Positions 1 through 9,155 of a stretch of DNA of 64,000 nt are shown in pieces. Source of the DNA: Pantoea sp. SOD02. Lineage in GTDB: Bacteria; Pseudomonadota; Gammaproteobacteria; Enterobacterales; Enterobacteriaceae. The notes under the pieces are model-generated. The model searched no databases. It had not been told where the DNA came from and was given only the letters and a program-made list of their open reading frames with translations. Location of the stretch: assembly GCF_024707505.1 (NCBI RefSeq), contig NZ_CP102604.1:1302001-1366000 (forward strand), given 5' to 3'. How positions within the stretch are numbered: the stretch's first letter is position 1; each line of letters begins with the position of its first letter. The translations under genes and the position numbers were made by a program.

Positions 1-308
1 AGATGTTTCACCACGCCGCGCACGTAATTGGCCCACATTGGCTCTTTCAGCGGCTCGATCGGCGCATCCAGTGAGAAGCTATCCTGCTGATTGTCGTAAT
101 CGACGGCAATCACGCGCACCTGACGATCGTCGCGTTTGGCGCAGGCAATCACGGTTTGATAATCGATGGCGCACGGCAGCACGAAGCCATCGTTGTAATC
201 GGTGTGTTCGCCGATAAGATTGACGCGGCCCGGCGCCTGAATGCTGTGCGTGGCTGGATAGCCGAAGGTGTCAGCGAATACCTGTTGAGTAATGGATTTT
301 AATGACAT
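1..308 (-). CDS. galK: Galactokinase, N-terminal part (cut by window edge)
   Basis: Reading the minus strand from an ATG at 308 gives 102 residues beginning [16 protein letters not shown] and containing [19 protein letters not shown], the galactokinase signature of the GHMP kinase family. The enzyme phosphorylates alpha-D-galactose with ATP in the cytoplasm, the first step of the Leloir pathway. The start codon follows the galT stop codon with no gap (TAA then ATG), so the two are surely co-transcribed and probably translationally coupled. The remainder of the gene, and any galM beyond it, lies outside the window. Confidence 0.95.
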   Translation of the reverse strand, partial: MSLKSITQQVFADTFGYPATHSIQAPGRVNLIGEHTDYNDGFVLPCAIDYQTVIACAKRDDRQVRVIAVDYDNQQDSFSLDAPIEPLKEPMWANYVRGVVKH

Positions 309-1352
309 TTATTGCGCCTCGCGGAAATGGACATCGCTGACAGAACGCAGACGTTCAGCTGCCTGTTCCGCCGTTAAATCACGTTGGGTTTCGGCCAGCA
401 TTTCATAGCCAACCATAAATTTGCGTACCGTGGCTGAACGCAGCAACGGTGGATAGAAGTGCGCATGCAGCTGCCAGTGATCGTTACTTTCGCCGTTGAA
501 CGGCGCGCCGTGCCAACCCATTGAATAGGGGAATGAGCACTGGAACAGGTTGTCGTAGCGGCTGGTGAGCTGCTTGAGCGCCAGCGCCAGATCGGTGCGC
601 TGTGGCTCGGTGAGATCGGTGATGCGTTTCACATGGGCTTTCGGCAGCAGCAAGGTTTCAAACGGCCACGCCGCCCACCACGGCACCACGGCCAGCCAGT
701 GTTCGGTTTCCACCACCGTGCGGCTGCCATCATTCATTTCACGCGCGGCGTAATCGACCAGCATCGGCGTGCCTTTCTCGGCAAAATAGTGACGCTGATG
801 GTCATCTTCTTTCTGCGCTTCGTTCGGCAGGAAGCTGTTGGCCCAAATCTGACCGTGTGGATGCGGATTGGAGCAGCCCATCGCCGCACCTTTGTTTTCA
901 AACACCTGCACCCACGGATAGTGCTGGCCGAGGTCGGCGGTCTGTTCCTGCCAGGTACGCACGATATCTTCCAGTCCGCTCAGCGGCAGCTCCGGCAGCG
1001 TTTTGCTGTGATCCGGCGAGAAGCAGATCACCCGGCTGGTGCCACGCGCACTTTCGCAGCGCATCAAAAGATCGTCGCTTTGCGGTGCATCTGGCGTATT
1101 GGTCATCAGCGCGGCAAAGTCATTGGTGAACACGTAAGTGCTTTTATAGTTGGGGTTTTTGTCACCGGTAATTCGAGTGTTTCCCGCACAGAGGAAGCAG
1201 TCAGGATCGTGCGCCGGCAGCTGCTCCAGCGCCGGGGTTTCCTGCGCGCCTTGCCACGGACGCTTAGCGCGATGGGGTGAGACCAGCACCCATTGATCGA
1301 TCAATGGGTTATAACGGCGATGCGGATGATCGACCGGGTTAAATTTTTCCAT
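309..1352 (-). CDS. galT: Galactose-1-phosphate uridylyltransferase
   Basis: The 347-residue protein transfers UMP between UDP-glucose and galactose-1-phosphate (Leloir pathway, cytoplasm). It has the zinc ligands C52 and C55 in DCFLCAGN and the active-site segment NPHPHGQIW with H164 and H166; H166 corresponds to the nucleophilic histidine of the E. coli enzyme, and the length matches. It is the first gene of a galTK operon on the minus strand. In E. coli galE comes first; here no galE precedes galT, and the next gene upstream is modF. Galactose-operon genes separated from galE are known in Erwinia amylovora. Two GalR/GalS-type operators lie 90-185 bp upstream of the start. Confidence 0.97.
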   Translation of the reverse strand: MEKFNPVDHPHRRYNPLIDQWVLVSPHRAKRPWQGAQETPALEQLPAHDPDCFLCAGNTRITGDKNPNYKSTYVFTNDFAALMTNTPDAPQSDDLLMRCESARGTSRVICFSPDHSKTLPELPLSGLEDIVRTWQEQTADLGQHYPWVQVFENKGAAMGCSNPHPHGQIWANSFLPNEAQKEDDHQRHYFAEKGTPMLVDYAAREMNDGSRTVVETEHWLAVVPWWAAWPFETLLLPKAHVKRITDLTEPQRTDLALALKQLTSRYDNLFQCSFPYSMGWHGAPFNGESNDHWQLHAHFYPPLLRSATVRKFMVGYEMLAETQRDLTAEQAAERLRSVSDVHFREAQ

Positions 1353-1442
1353 GATGAGTCCTGGTAAACGGCAAACAGATAAAAATGATTTTGATCAAAG
1401 TAGCACAAAGACCAGCGTGAAAGCGTGATCCAGTCTGGATAA

Positions 1443-1458
1443 ATGGTATCGTTTACAC
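1443..1458. promoter_or_regulatory. GalR/GalS operator, external type
   Basis: On the minus (transcribed) strand the site reads GTGTAAACGATACCAT, a close match to the E. coli external gal operator GTGTAAACGATTCCAC. It lies about 90 bp upstream of the galT start. This is recognition by motif; binding is inferred. Confidence 0.75.
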
Positions 1459-1520
1459 AAGGTGACGATTCTCATTTTGTGGGGTTATCAGTGCTATTTG
1501 CTTACTTACCAGGCAATGAA

Positions 1521-1536
1521 ATGGTAGCGGTTACAT
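1521..1536. promoter_or_regulatory. GalR/GalS operator, internal type
   Basis: The plus strand reads ATGGTAGCGGTTACAT, one base from the E. coli internal gal operator GTGGTAGCGGTTACAT. Its centre is 78 bp from that of the site at 1443-1458, compared with about 114 bp in E. coli. Both sites lie upstream of galT, so the term internal refers only to sequence similarity. Confidence 0.75.
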
Positions 1537-1543
1537 TGCCTTC

Positions 1544-1651
1544 ATACTTCGAACTGCTGCTGCGTTGGCTGCGCATGCGCGCCCCAGTCACTTACTGATG
1601 TAAGCTCCTGGGGACTTGCCTGCTTGCCGCCTTGCAGCAGCACGAATTATT
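1544..1651. repeat. ERIC element (enterobacterial repetitive intergenic consensus)
   Basis: The core CCCCAGTCACTTACTGATG followed by TAAGCTCCTGGGG is the well-known central inverted repeat of ERIC sequences (CCCCAG at 1582-1587, CTGGGG at 1608-1613). Outer arms with GCTGCTGC (from about 1555) and GCAGCAGC (1634-1641) complete a long imperfect palindrome. It sits between the gal operators and the 3' end of modF. The exact ends are uncertain by several bases. Confidence 0.85.
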
Positions 1652-1683
1652 TTGGCAATGGCTTTATTGCACGGTAGGCCTTC

Positions 1684-1707
1684 GTAGGGTCGCCATTCAT
1701 GGCGACC
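1684..1707 (+). repeat. GTAG-REP copy, single
   Basis: GTAG head, arm GGTCGCCAT, loop TC, arm ATGGCGACC. It begins 5 bp beyond the modF stop codon and may form a hairpin at the end of the modEF transcript. Confidence 0.85.
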
Positions 1708-1712
1708 GCTAA

Positions 1713-3185
1713 TTAACGCAGCGACTCTTGCAGAAAACCGTAACCCTGTTCCTGCGCGACAAAACTCAGACGGTGGGTGATGCACTGCGGGGCATCTTCG
1801 GCGTGATGGGAAACAAACAGCAGTTGCGTGCGACCTTCGCCAATCAGCACATCGACAAAGCGACGCACCAACTGGCGGTTAATCGGATCCAGTCCTTGCA
1901 GCGGTTCATCAAGGATCAATAACGTAGGATGCTTGACCAGTGCGCGCGCAATCAACACCAGCCGCTGCTGTCCCCACGACAAACTGTGGAACGGCGCATC
2001 GGCCAGCTGATTATCCATACCGAGCAACGCCAGCCACTGACGCGCCAGCGCTTTTTGCCGATCGGACACCGCCTGATACAAGCCAATCGAATCGAAGAAG
2101 CCAGAGAGCACCACGGTGCGCACATTGCAGCTGACGCGATAATCGAGGTGCAGGCTGCTGCTGACATAACCAATGTGCTGCTTGATATCCCAGATGGTTT
2201 CACCGCTGCCGCGTCGGATGCCGAACAGCGTCAAATCGTTGCTGTAACCCTGCGGATGATCGCCGGTCACTAAACTGAGCAAGGTAGATTTACCCGCGCC
2301 GTTCGGCCCCACGATTTGCCAGTGTTCGCCGGGATTAACCTGCCAGTTCAGGCCATCAATTACCGCTTTATCGTTGTACGACACCACGCCGTTGCGCAGA
2401 ACCACGCGCGGCGCATCTTCGGCCAGCTGCGGCAATTGATCCGGCTGATCCGCTTCCGGCAGCGCCATGCCCTCGAGTTTCTCGCTGTGTGCCAGCTGTG
2501 CCACCAGCGCTTCAGCCAGAATCGCGCGGCGCTCGCCCACGTGGGTTAACGTGCATTCGGCTAATACGCCGACCTTCTCGACAAAATCGGGAATATCATC
2601 AAAGCGATTAAGCACCAGCACCACGCTGTAACCGCTTTGATGCAAATCATTGAGGGTTTGCGCCAGGCTGGCGCGCGACGCCACATCCAGCCCATCGAAG
2701 GGTTCATCGAGGATCAGCAAATCCGGCTGCGCCATCAGCGCCTGACACAGCAGCGTTTTGCGCGTCTCGCCGGTGGAGAGATATTTGAAGCGACGATCGA
2801 GCAGGTAAGTGATGCCAAACTGCTGCGCCAGCGCCTGACAGCGCGCCTCATCTTTCACTTCGTCCTGAATGATTTGCGCGGCAGTGCGGCCGGTATCGTC
2901 TTCGCCTTCACTCAGCAGATCGGTGTTATTGCGTTCCCACTCATCGCTGACCAGTTTTTGCAGCTGCTCTAACGAAAGACGCGTGCGGCGCTGAAAATCC
3001 TGCTGCACGCTGCCCTTGCCGGGCAGCAACTCGCCGGAGAGGGCGCGCGCCAGTGATGACTTGCCGCTGCCGTTGGCGCCCACGAACGCCCAGCTTTCGC
3101 CGCTGTTGAGGGTTAAATCGTTGAGGGAGAGTGCTCGGGTGTCGCTAAGGTGAAACGTGCCTTGCGAAATTTGCAATGAAGCCAT
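1713..3185 (-). CDS. modF: ModF, tandem ABC ATPase linked to molybdate regulation
   Basis: A 490-residue cytoplasmic protein with two ABC ATPase domains. Domain 1 has Walker A GANGSGKSS (36-44), signature LSTGE (136-140) and Walker B LLILDEP (156-162). Domain 2 has Walker A GPNGAGKST (293-301), signature LSWGQ (402-406) and Walker B LLILDEP (422-428). Order and length match E. coli ModF (PhrA), whose exact role is unclear; it is not the permease ATPase, which is ModC. It follows modE by 76 bp on the same strand, as in the E. coli modEF operon. A REP copy lies just past its stop codon. Confidence 0.93.
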   Translation of the reverse strand: MASLQISQGTFHLSDTRALSLNDLTLNSGESWAFVGANGSGKSSLARALSGELLPGKGSVQQDFQRRTRLSLEQLQKLVSDEWERNNTDLLSEGEDDTGRTAAQIIQDEVKDEARCQALAQQFGITYLLDRRFKYLSTGETRKTLLCQALMAQPDLLILDEPFDGLDVASRASLAQTLNDLHQSGYSVVLVLNRFDDIPDFVEKVGVLAECTLTHVGERRAILAEALVAQLAHSEKLEGMALPEADQPDQLPQLAEDAPRVVLRNGVVSYNDKAVIDGLNWQVNPGEHWQIVGPNGAGKSTLLSLVTGDHPQGYSNDLTLFGIRRGSGETIWDIKQHIGYVSSSLHLDYRVSCNVRTVVLSGFFDSIGLYQAVSDRQKALARQWLALLGMDNQLADAPFHSLSWGQQRLVLIARALVKHPTLLILDEPLQGLDPINRQLVRRFVDVLIGEGRTQLLFVSHHAEDAPQCITHRLSFVAQEQGYGFLQESLR

Positions 3186-3261
3186 GATCTATTCCGTTTT
3201 ATGCATCGTGTTGCTCAGTTTTAGCCAGCGATGTAGGCGAAGTCAAATCATGGCGTGGATT

Positions 3262-4044
3262 TCAGAGCAGTGTGGCGATGATGGCGTGTTCGGCATTAAA
3301 ACTGGCGGTGACGCTGGCACCAACCTGCAGATTCTGCTGTTTCACCGCGTCATTGGTGACGGTAGCGCACAGCGTTTCGCCGCTCGGCAACGCCATCAAT
3401 ACTTCGCTAACCTGATCGCCGGGCGCAATGGCGCTGATCTGCGCGGCCAGTTGATTATCGCTGCTGTCGGCGGCGTGACTGACGTGAATCCACGGCGCTT
3501 TAATCAGCACCAGCACCTCTTTACCGCTGTCGAGCTGTAGCCGTTCAGCGCTGCGGGCGGTGATCGCCACCTGCAGGCGCGTCACGCCATCGGCGAGCAG
3601 CACCTCAATGTGCTGCTGCACCTGCTGATGATCGCTGGCAAGCACCGTACCAAACAGCTGATTGCGCGCGCTGGTTTGCAGCGAGAAGCGCGCAATTGCC
3701 GCCAGCAAACTGTCGAGCGGCAAACTGTCGTTTTGCAGCACATCGAAGGCTTTCTGTTGAATTTGCTCCATCAACTGGAACAGCTGAATCAAGCGCTCGC
3801 CATAACGCGTCAGCTGCGCGCCGCCGCCGCCTTTACCGCCGGTCGCGCGATCGACCAGCGTTTGATCGGCCAGCTGATTCATCTCATTGATCGCATCCCA
3901 GGCACTTTTGTAGCTGATGCCCGCCAGTTTCGCGCCCTGGCTAATCGAGCCGGTTTGCTGCACGCGTTTCAGTAATTCGATGCGGCGCGGATCGGCAAAC
4001 AGCTTTTGCTGAAGACGAATATGGAGAGAAAGTTCTGCCTGCAT
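3262..4044 (-). CDS. modE: ModE, molybdate-responsive transcription regulator
   Basis: A 260-residue regulator, close to the E. coli length. An N-terminal winged helix-turn-helix (about 20-80, with GSISQGAKLAGISYKSAWD) is followed by a C-terminal half with two Mop/TOBE folds (about 125-260) that bind molybdate. Known ModE represses modABC and activates moaA when molybdate is bound. The sequence fits this: ModE-type palindromes occur upstream of both modA (4457-4483) and moaA (19432-19457). It is divergent from acrZ and heads the modEF operon. Confidence 0.95.
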   Translation of the reverse strand: MQAELSLHIRLQQKLFADPRRIELLKRVQQTGSISQGAKLAGISYKSAWDAINEMNQLADQTLVDRATGGKGGGGAQLTRYGERLIQLFQLMEQIQQKAFDVLQNDSLPLDSLLAAIARFSLQTSARNQLFGTVLASDHQQVQQHIEVLLADGVTRLQVAITARSAERLQLDSGKEVLVLIKAPWIHVSHAADSSDNQLAAQISAIAPGDQVSEVLMALPSGETLCATVTNDAVKQQNLQVGASVTASFNAEHAIIATLL

Positions 4045-4162
4045 GTCAGCTCCTTAGGTTAATCAGCTCAGTTTACTGCTTAAAAGTAAAAGCACGAAAA
4101 GGGCAGTGCGTTTTTTTCGCTAACCGTTACAATCACTTTTTTATTTTCTGCGTGAGGTTTCC

Positions 4163-4321
4163 ATGCTGGAACTGTTAAAAAGCCTGGCTGTGGCTATCAT
4201 CATGGTGCCGATTGTGATGGCTATTATGCTCGGTCTGATTTACGGCCTGGGTGAAGTTTTCAACGTCATCTCAAAATTTGGCCGCCGCGACGATCGTCCT
4301 GCCAACAGCTCACAACACTAA
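4163..4321 (+). CDS. acrZ: AcrZ, small membrane partner of AcrB efflux pump
   Basis: A 52-codon gene beginning [20 protein letters not shown], nearly identical at its start to the 49-residue E. coli AcrZ (YbhT). It is one transmembrane helix (about residues 7-29) with a short charged cytoplasmic tail (GRRDDRP). AcrZ binds AcrB in the inner membrane and alters export of some drugs by AcrAB-TolC. The place between modE and modA is the same as in E. coli. The tail is a few residues longer and differs in sequence. A strong stem-loop terminator follows at 4328-4356. Confidence 0.93.
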   Translation: MLELLKSLAVAIIMVPIVMAIMLGLIYGLGEVFNVISKFGRRDDRPANSSQH

Positions 4322-4327
4322 TTTCTC

Positions 4328-4356
4328 AACGCCCGCTTCCTGCGGGCGTTTTGTTT
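4328..4356 (+). terminator. Intrinsic terminator of acrZ
   Basis: AACGCCCGC, loop TTCC (with the flanking T), GCGGGCGTT, then a T-rich run. It separates acrZ from modA. Confidence 0.85.
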
Positions 4357-4399
4357 CTGAACTTCTGTAAAATCCTGCCGATATATATCCCATCGTCCA

Positions 4400-4423
4400 G
4401 GTCGACATAAATGGCGACCCTAC
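4400..4423 (-). repeat. GTAG-REP copy, degenerate
   Basis: Minus-oriented copy (ends in CCCTAC on the plus strand) with one arm mismatch, GGTCGACAT against ATGGCGACC. It lies between the acrZ terminator and the modA operator, 98 bp before modA. Confidence 0.75.
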
Positions 4424-4456
4424 GTCACCAAATAGCGGCTGACATGCTTTGTGCTC

Positions 4457-4483
4457 ACGTTGTATTATCAAATATATAACGTA
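4457..4483. promoter_or_regulatory. ModE operator of modABC
   Basis: Half-sites GTTGTAT (4459-4465) and ATATAAC (4474-4480) separated by 8 bp match the ModE consensus GTTATAT-N8-A(C/T)ATAAC, with one mismatch in the left half. It lies 15 bp before the modA start, so a bound repressor would cover the promoter or early transcript. The ribosome-binding site AAGGAG follows at about 4486. Confidence 0.8.
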
Positions 4484-4497
4484 ACAAGGAGCAACAA

Positions 4498-5271
4498 ATG
4501 CAAACAATCAATTACCGCTGGGCTGCTGCAACCGTTTTAAGCGTTTCGTTGGCCGGTCACGCTGTGGCCGCAGAGAAAATTACCGTGTTCGCGGCGGCAT
4601 CGCTGACCAATGCGCTGCAGGAAATTGCGACGCAGTATCAGAAGAAAAGTGGCGTAGAAGTGGTCTCTTCTTTTGCCTCTTCTTCGGTGCTGGCGCGCCA
4701 GATTGATCAGGGCGCACCTGCCGATCTGTTCATCTCTGCCGATCAGCAGTGGATGGACGATGTAGTGGCGAAAAACAGCGTGGTAACCAGCACGCGCTAT
4801 ACGTTGCTTGGCAATGATCTGGTGCTGATTGCACCGAAAAGCGACGCGGCAAAATCGGTCACGATTGACAGCAAAACCGACTGGAAAAGCCTGCTGAAAG
4901 GCGAGCGGCTGGCGGTGGGCGATCCGGATCACGTGCCCGCTGGCATTTATGCCAAAGAAGCATTACAAAAACTCGGCGCGTGGGACGTTTTATCTCCGCA
5001 GCTAGCGCCGGCTAATAATGTGCGTGCCGCGCTGGCATTGGTTGAGCGTAATGAAACGCCGTACGGCATCGTGTATGGTTCGGACGCGGTGGCCAGCCAA
5101 AAAGTGCAGGTCGTGGGACGATTCCCGGAAGATAGCCACAAGCCAGTGGAATATCCGATGGCGATTGTCAAAGAACATCAGAACGCAACGGTAGAAGCCT
5201 TCTACAACTATTTGCAGGGGCCGGATGCCGCTGCCGTGTTTAAACAGTATGGATTCACGCCGAAGAAATGA
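4498..5271 (+). CDS. modA: Molybdate-binding periplasmic protein
   Basis: A 257-residue substrate-binding protein, the same length as E. coli ModA. The N-terminus is a cleavable Sec signal (hydrophobic core ATVLSVSLAG, probable cut after AVAA near residue 25), so it works in the periplasm, delivering molybdate or tungstate to ModBC. The mature part starts EKITVFAAASLTNALQE, typical of the family. AAGGAG stands 7 bases before the ATG. Its stop overlaps the modB start (ATGA), and a ModE operator lies directly upstream. Confidence 0.97.
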   Translation: MQTINYRWAAATVLSVSLAGHAVAAEKITVFAAASLTNALQEIATQYQKKSGVEVVSSFASSSVLARQIDQGAPADLFISADQQWMDDVVAKNSVVTSTRYTLLGNDLVLIAPKSDAAKSVTIDSKTDWKSLLKGERLAVGDPDHVPAGIYAKEALQKLGAWDVLSPQLAPANNVRAALALVERNETPYGIVYGSDAVASQKVQVVGRFPEDSHKPVEYPMAIVKEHQNATVEAFYNYLQGPDAAAVFKQYGFTPKK

Positions 5272-5960
5272 TATTGAGCGATCCCGAATGGCAGGCCGTT
5301 TTTCTCAGCCTGAAAGTTTCTTGTGTAGCTGTGATCTGCAGCTTGCCGTTTGGCATCATGATGGCCTGGATACTGGCGCGCTGCCGTTTTCCGGGCAAAA
5401 CCCTGTTGGATAGCATCGTCCATTTGCCGCTGGTGCTGCCGCCGGTGGTGGTGGGTTATCTGCTGCTGATCGCTTTAGGCCGTCGCGGTTTTATCGGCGA
5501 ATGGCTGTATGACTGGTTTGGCTTCACCTTTGCCTTTAGCTGGCGCGGCGCGGTGATCGCTTCGGCGGTGATGGCGTTTCCGCTGATGGTACGCGCGATT
5601 CGTCTTGCGCTGGAAGCGGTGGATACCAAACTGGAGCTGGCCGCCCGCACGCTGGGTGCCGGGCGCTGGCGCGTGTTTTTCACCATCACACTTCCGCTCA
5701 CCTTGCCGGGCATTATTGTCGGCACGGTGCTGGCCTTCGCCCGCTCGCTGGGCGAATTTGGCGCCACCATCACTTTTGTCTCCAACATTCCCGGCGAGAC
5801 GCGCACTATTCCGTCGGCGATGTTTACCCTGATTGAGACGCCGGGTGCGGAAGGCACCGCAGCGCGACTTTGTGCGGTGGCGATAGCGTTAGCACTGATG
5901 TCGCTGGTGGCGTCTGAGTTGCTGGCGCGCTGGGGCTGTAAACGGCTGGGAGCGGCATAA
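5268..5960 (+). CDS. modB: Molybdate ABC transporter permease
   Basis: A 230-residue inner-membrane permease with about five hydrophobic segments and the cytoplasmic EAA loop [17 protein letters not shown] (116-132), which contacts the ATPase ModC. It forms the channel of the ModABC high-affinity molybdate importer. It overlaps modA by 4 bp and modC by 1 bp, which points to a single translationally coupled operon. Confidence 0.96.
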   Translation: MILSDPEWQAVFLSLKVSCVAVICSLPFGIMMAWILARCRFPGKTLLDSIVHLPLVLPPVVVGYLLLIALGRRGFIGEWLYDWFGFTFAFSWRGAVIASAVMAFPLMVRAIRLALEAVDTKLELAARTLGAGRWRVFFTITLPLTLPGIIVGTVLAFARSLGEFGATITFVSNIPGETRTIPSAMFTLIETPGAEGTAARLCAVAIALALMSLVASELLARWGCKRLGAA

Positions 5961-7018
5961 TGCTAAATCTGCATCTTTCTCAGCAGTTGGGCGATCACCT
6001 GCTCGACGTCAACGTCAACATTCCCGCCAGCGGCATCACCGCCATTTTCGGCGTATCAGGCGCGGGCAAAACCTCGTTAATTAACGCGATTGGCGGATTA
6101 ACCCAGCCGCAAAGCGGGCGCATTGAGTTAAACGATCGTCTGCTGTTCGATTCGACAACGCGCGTCAATCTGCCGCCAGAGAAGCGCCGCATCGGCTATG
6201 TGTTTCAGGATGCGCGACTGTTCCCGCACTATCGCGTGCGCGGCAATCTGCAATACGGCATGGCGCCCTCAATGAAGCCGCAGTTCAACGCGCTGGTGGC
6301 GCTGCTCGGTTTAGAGTCGCTGCTAACGCGTTATCCCGCGTCGCTTTCGGGCGGTGAAAAACAGCGCGTGGCAATTGGCCGCGCTTTGCTGACCGCGCCC
6401 GATATTCTGTTGATGGATGAACCGCTGGCATCGCTCGATCTGCCGCGCAAACGTGAGCTGATGCCCTATCTGCAAAAGCTGGCAAAGCAGGTCGATATCC
6501 CGATTCTTTACGTGTCGCACAGCCTCGATGAAATCCTGCAGTTGGCAGATAACGTGCTGGTGCTGGATGCCGGCCAGGTGAAAGCTTTTGGTCCGCTGGA
6601 GAAAGTGTGGAGCAGTTCGGCGATGCGTCCGTGGCTGCCACTCGCCGAGCGCACCAGCGTGCTGCGCGTGCAGGTGCTGGAGCAGCATCCCGATTACCCG
6701 ATGACCGCGCTGTCGCTGGGCGATCAGCATATTTGGGTGAGCAGGGTGAATCAGCCGCTGAAAACGCCGCTGCGCATTCGAATCGCCTCGGCCGATGTGT
6801 CGTTGGCCTTGCAGCCGCCGCACAATACCTCGATCCGCAATATTTTGCCGGCGCAGGTGGTTGAGCTGCTGGAGATTGACGATCAGGTGGAAGTGAAGCT
6901 GCGTATTGGCATCAGCGAGTTGTGGGCGCGTATTTCACCGTGGGCGCGTGATGAGTTGGGGATTCGGCCCGATCAGTGGCTGTATGCGCAGATTAAGAGC
7001 GTGTCGATAGCGGCATAA
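5960..7018 (+). CDS. modC: Molybdate ABC transporter ATPase
   Basis: A 352-residue ATPase with Walker [10 protein letters not shown] (31-39), signature LSGGE (129-133), Walker B ILLMDEP (149-155) and a C-terminal Mop/TOBE domain (about 290-352) that can bind molybdate and regulate transport. It energises ModAB. It is the last gene of modABC; the transcript runs into an inverted REP pair that also closes the opposing ybhA gene. Confidence 0.96.
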   Translation: MLNLHLSQQLGDHLLDVNVNIPASGITAIFGVSGAGKTSLINAIGGLTQPQSGRIELNDRLLFDSTTRVNLPPEKRRIGYVFQDARLFPHYRVRGNLQYGMAPSMKPQFNALVALLGLESLLTRYPASLSGGEKQRVAIGRALLTAPDILLMDEPLASLDLPRKRELMPYLQKLAKQVDIPILYVSHSLDEILQLADNVLVLDAGQVKAFGPLEKVWSSSAMRPWLPLAERTSVLRVQVLEQHPDYPMTALSLGDQHIWVSRVNQPLKTPLRIRIASADVSLALQPPHNTSIRNILPAQVVELLEIDDQVEVKLRIGISELWARISPWARDELGIRPDQWLYAQIKSVSIAA

Positions 7019-7023
7019 CAAAA

Positions 7024-7090
7024 GGTCACCATAAATGGCGACCCTACAAAACCGCACCAAACATCTGTAGGGTCGCCATTTATGGTGACC
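7024..7090. repeat. GTAG-REP inverted pair (modC/ybhA junction)
   Basis: Copies at 7024-7047 (minus) and 7067-7090 (plus), heads inward, with a 19-bp A/C-rich spacer. Each copy alone has one imperfect pair, but the mirrored bases GGTCACC and GGTGACC match across the two copies, so the whole unit can fold into a perfect 24-bp stem. It lies in a convergent gap and probably ends both transcripts. Confidence 0.9.
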
Positions 7091-7115
7091 GAAATGCGTT
7101 GATGCGGAGGGTTAA

Positions 7116-7934
7116 CTAGAGAACTTCCTGATAAATCACTTCGGCGATGCCCGGCTCCAGATTGGTCCCAATCACCTTTTTGGCGCGCGCTTTGATGGCG
7201 TCATCGGCATTGCCCATCGCCACGCCTAATCCCACCTGTTCCAGCATGCTGAGATCGTTGTAGTTGTCGCCGAACGCCAGCACGTCTTGCATGCTAAAGC
7301 CCTGACTTTCAACCCACTGCGCCAGACGCTTGCCTTTGCTGTTGCCGCCTTTGGCGATATCCACCTGATCGTGCCACGACCATTCACACGCCAGACCGAG
7401 TTCGGCTTCGGTGCGTTCAGCAAACTGCTGCAGCGCGCGGGTGTCGGGATGCGACAGCGCGAATTTCCAGATCGAATCAGCGTCAATCGCCGCCTGCGCC
7501 AGGCTTGGCACCTGCAGGAACAGCGGACGCTGCGCTTCCGGCAGCGATTGCGCCCAGTTCAGCGTACGCGTCACATGGCCGGTTGGCGTCTGGTAGAGCA
7601 TCGCATCATCGACATACAGCAGACCGTGGATGTTCTCCTCATCCAGCATCTCGATCACACGCGCGGCTTTGCTTTTATCCAGTGGATCGGCGGCCAGCAC
7701 CTGTTTCGCCGGATAATCATACAAATAGGTGCCATTACAGCAGATTGCGGGTGTATCCAGCTTAAGTGCCTGATAAAAAGGGTGGATAGCGCAGTGGTGG
7801 CGACCGGTGACGATCAACACTTTCACGCCCGCCTGTTGCGCGCGGGCCAGCGCTTCGATGGATTCAGGCAGAATGGTTTTGTTCGGGGTCAGCAGGGTGC
7901 CGTCGAGGTCAAGGGCGATTACGCGGTAGCTCAT
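7116..7934 (-). CDS. ybhA: HAD-superfamily Cof-type phosphatase (pyridoxal phosphatase)
   Basis: A 272-residue HAD phosphatase with catalytic motif ALDLDGTLL (D9 nucleophile, D11 acid/base) and metal-binding motif GDNYND (222-227); the type C2 cap lies between. Length and sequence match E. coli YbhA, which dephosphorylates pyridoxal phosphate, and less well other sugar phosphates, in vitro; the physiological substrate is uncertain. Position next to pgl is as in E. coli. It is divergent from pgl across about 150 bp. Confidence 0.9.
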   Translation of the reverse strand: MSYRVIALDLDGTLLTPNKTILPESIEALARAQQAGVKVLIVTGRHHCAIHPFYQALKLDTPAICCNGTYLYDYPAKQVLAADPLDKSKAARVIEMLDEENIHGLLYVDDAMLYQTPTGHVTRTLNWAQSLPEAQRPLFLQVPSLAQAAIDADSIWKFALSHPDTRALQQFAERTEAELGLACEWSWHDQVDIAKGGNSKGKRLAQWVESQGFSMQDVLAFGDNYNDLSMLEQVGLGVAMGNADDAIKARAKKVIGTNLEPGIAEVIYQEVL

Positions 7935-8082
7935 TACACTTTCCGTCCGGGAGTTGGCAAAGCATTGAGTCTACACCCGGCAGCGGCCCTGAGACAAAAA
8001 ACAGGGCACAAATGAATCCAGCGCGACAAAATGAAACGCGCTACAGTTATCCCTTTCATCAGGCAGCGAATAAGGAAAACGC

Positions 8083-9075
8083 ATGAAACAAGTCGTGTAT
8101 ACCGCCAGTCCCGAGAGCCAGCAGATCCATGCCTGGCAGTTGCAGGAAGATGGCGCACTGACGTTATTGCAGGTAACGGATGTTGCCGGCCAGGTGCAGC
8201 CGATGGTGGTGAGCCCGAAGAAAGATTTCCTCTATGTAGGTGTTCGTCCGAATTTTCGCGTGCTGGCGTTCCGCATTGCGGCCGACGGTTCGCTGAGCCT
8301 CGCCGGTGAAGCGCCGCTGCCGGGCAGCCCAACTCACATTTCCACCGATCGTCATGGTAATTATCTGTTCTGCGGCTCGTACAACGATGCCTGCGTCAGC
8401 ATCAGCCCGATTGGCAGCGATGGTTTGCCGCAAGCGCCAAGTCAGGTGATCAGCGGGTTGGACGGTTGCCACTCCGCCAATATCGACCTGAATAACCAAA
8501 CGCTGTTTGTTCCGGCACTGAAGCAGGATCGCATCTGCCTGTATCAACTGAACGCAGACGGCACGCTGGCCCCGCGTGAACAAGCGCAGGTCACCACCGT
8601 TGAAGGTGCGGGTCCGCGTCACATGGCGTTCCACCCTAACGGCGCGTATGGCTACGTGGTGAACGAGCTGGATAGCAGCGTCGATGTCTGGGCGCTGAAC
8701 AATGTGCACGGCCAGGTTGAGCGGGTGCAGAGCCTCGACATGATGCCGAAGGATTTCAGCGATACGCGTTGGGCGGCGGACATCCACATCACGCCGGATG
8801 GCCGTTTCCTCTATGCCTGCGACCGCACCAGCAGCACCATTACGGTGTTCAGCATCAGTGAAGATGGTTCGGTGCTGGCGATTGAAGGTTACCAGCCGAC
8901 TGAAACCCAGCCGCGCGGCTTTAATATTGATCACAACGGTCAATATCTGGTGGCAGCGGGACAAAAATCGCACCACATCGAAGTGTATAAGATTCAGGAG
9001 CGCGGCCTGCTTAATCCGCTGGCGCGTTACGCAGTAGGACAAGGCCCAATGTGGGTGGTAATCCACCAGCTTTGA
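8083..9075 (+). CDS. pgl: 6-phosphogluconolactonase
   Basis: A 330-residue seven-bladed beta-propeller lactonase of the YbhE type, the enterobacterial Pgl. It hydrolyses 6-phosphogluconolactone to 6-phosphogluconate in the oxidative pentose-phosphate pathway, in the cytoplasm. The start [18 protein letters not shown] and length agree with E. coli Pgl. AAGGAAAA lies upstream of the ATG. A direct-repeat REP pair follows, the second copy being followed by a T-run. Confidence 0.95.
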   Translation: MKQVVYTASPESQQIHAWQLQEDGALTLLQVTDVAGQVQPMVVSPKKDFLYVGVRPNFRVLAFRIAADGSLSLAGEAPLPGSPTHISTDRHGNYLFCGSYNDACVSISPIGSDGLPQAPSQVISGLDGCHSANIDLNNQTLFVPALKQDRICLYQLNADGTLAPREQAQVTTVEGAGPRHMAFHPNGAYGYVVNELDSSVDVWALNNVHGQVERVQSLDMMPKDFSDTRWAADIHITPDGRFLYACDRTSSTITVFSISEDGSVLAIEGYQPTETQPRGFNIDHNGQYLVAAGQKSHHIEVYKIQERGLLNPLARYAVGQGPMWVVIHQL

Positions 9076-9081
9076 CATCTC

Positions 9082-9148
9082 GTAGGGTCGCCATTCATGG
9101 CGACCAGATGCGCATAAATCTGCTGTAAGGTCGCCATTTATGGCGACC
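9082..9148 (+). repeat. GTAG-REP direct pair (pgl/ybhB junction), likely terminator
   Basis: Two copies in the same orientation, 9082-9105 and 9125-9148 (head GTAA in the second). The second hairpin runs directly into TTTTTTATT, giving the form of an intrinsic terminator for pgl. It lies in a convergent gap. Confidence 0.88.
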
Positions 9149-9155
9149 TTTTTTA

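Noticed and set aside
1588..1785. Open frame of 65 codons across the ERIC element and the modF end
   Set aside because: Made by the ERIC and REP repeats read through; no start context.
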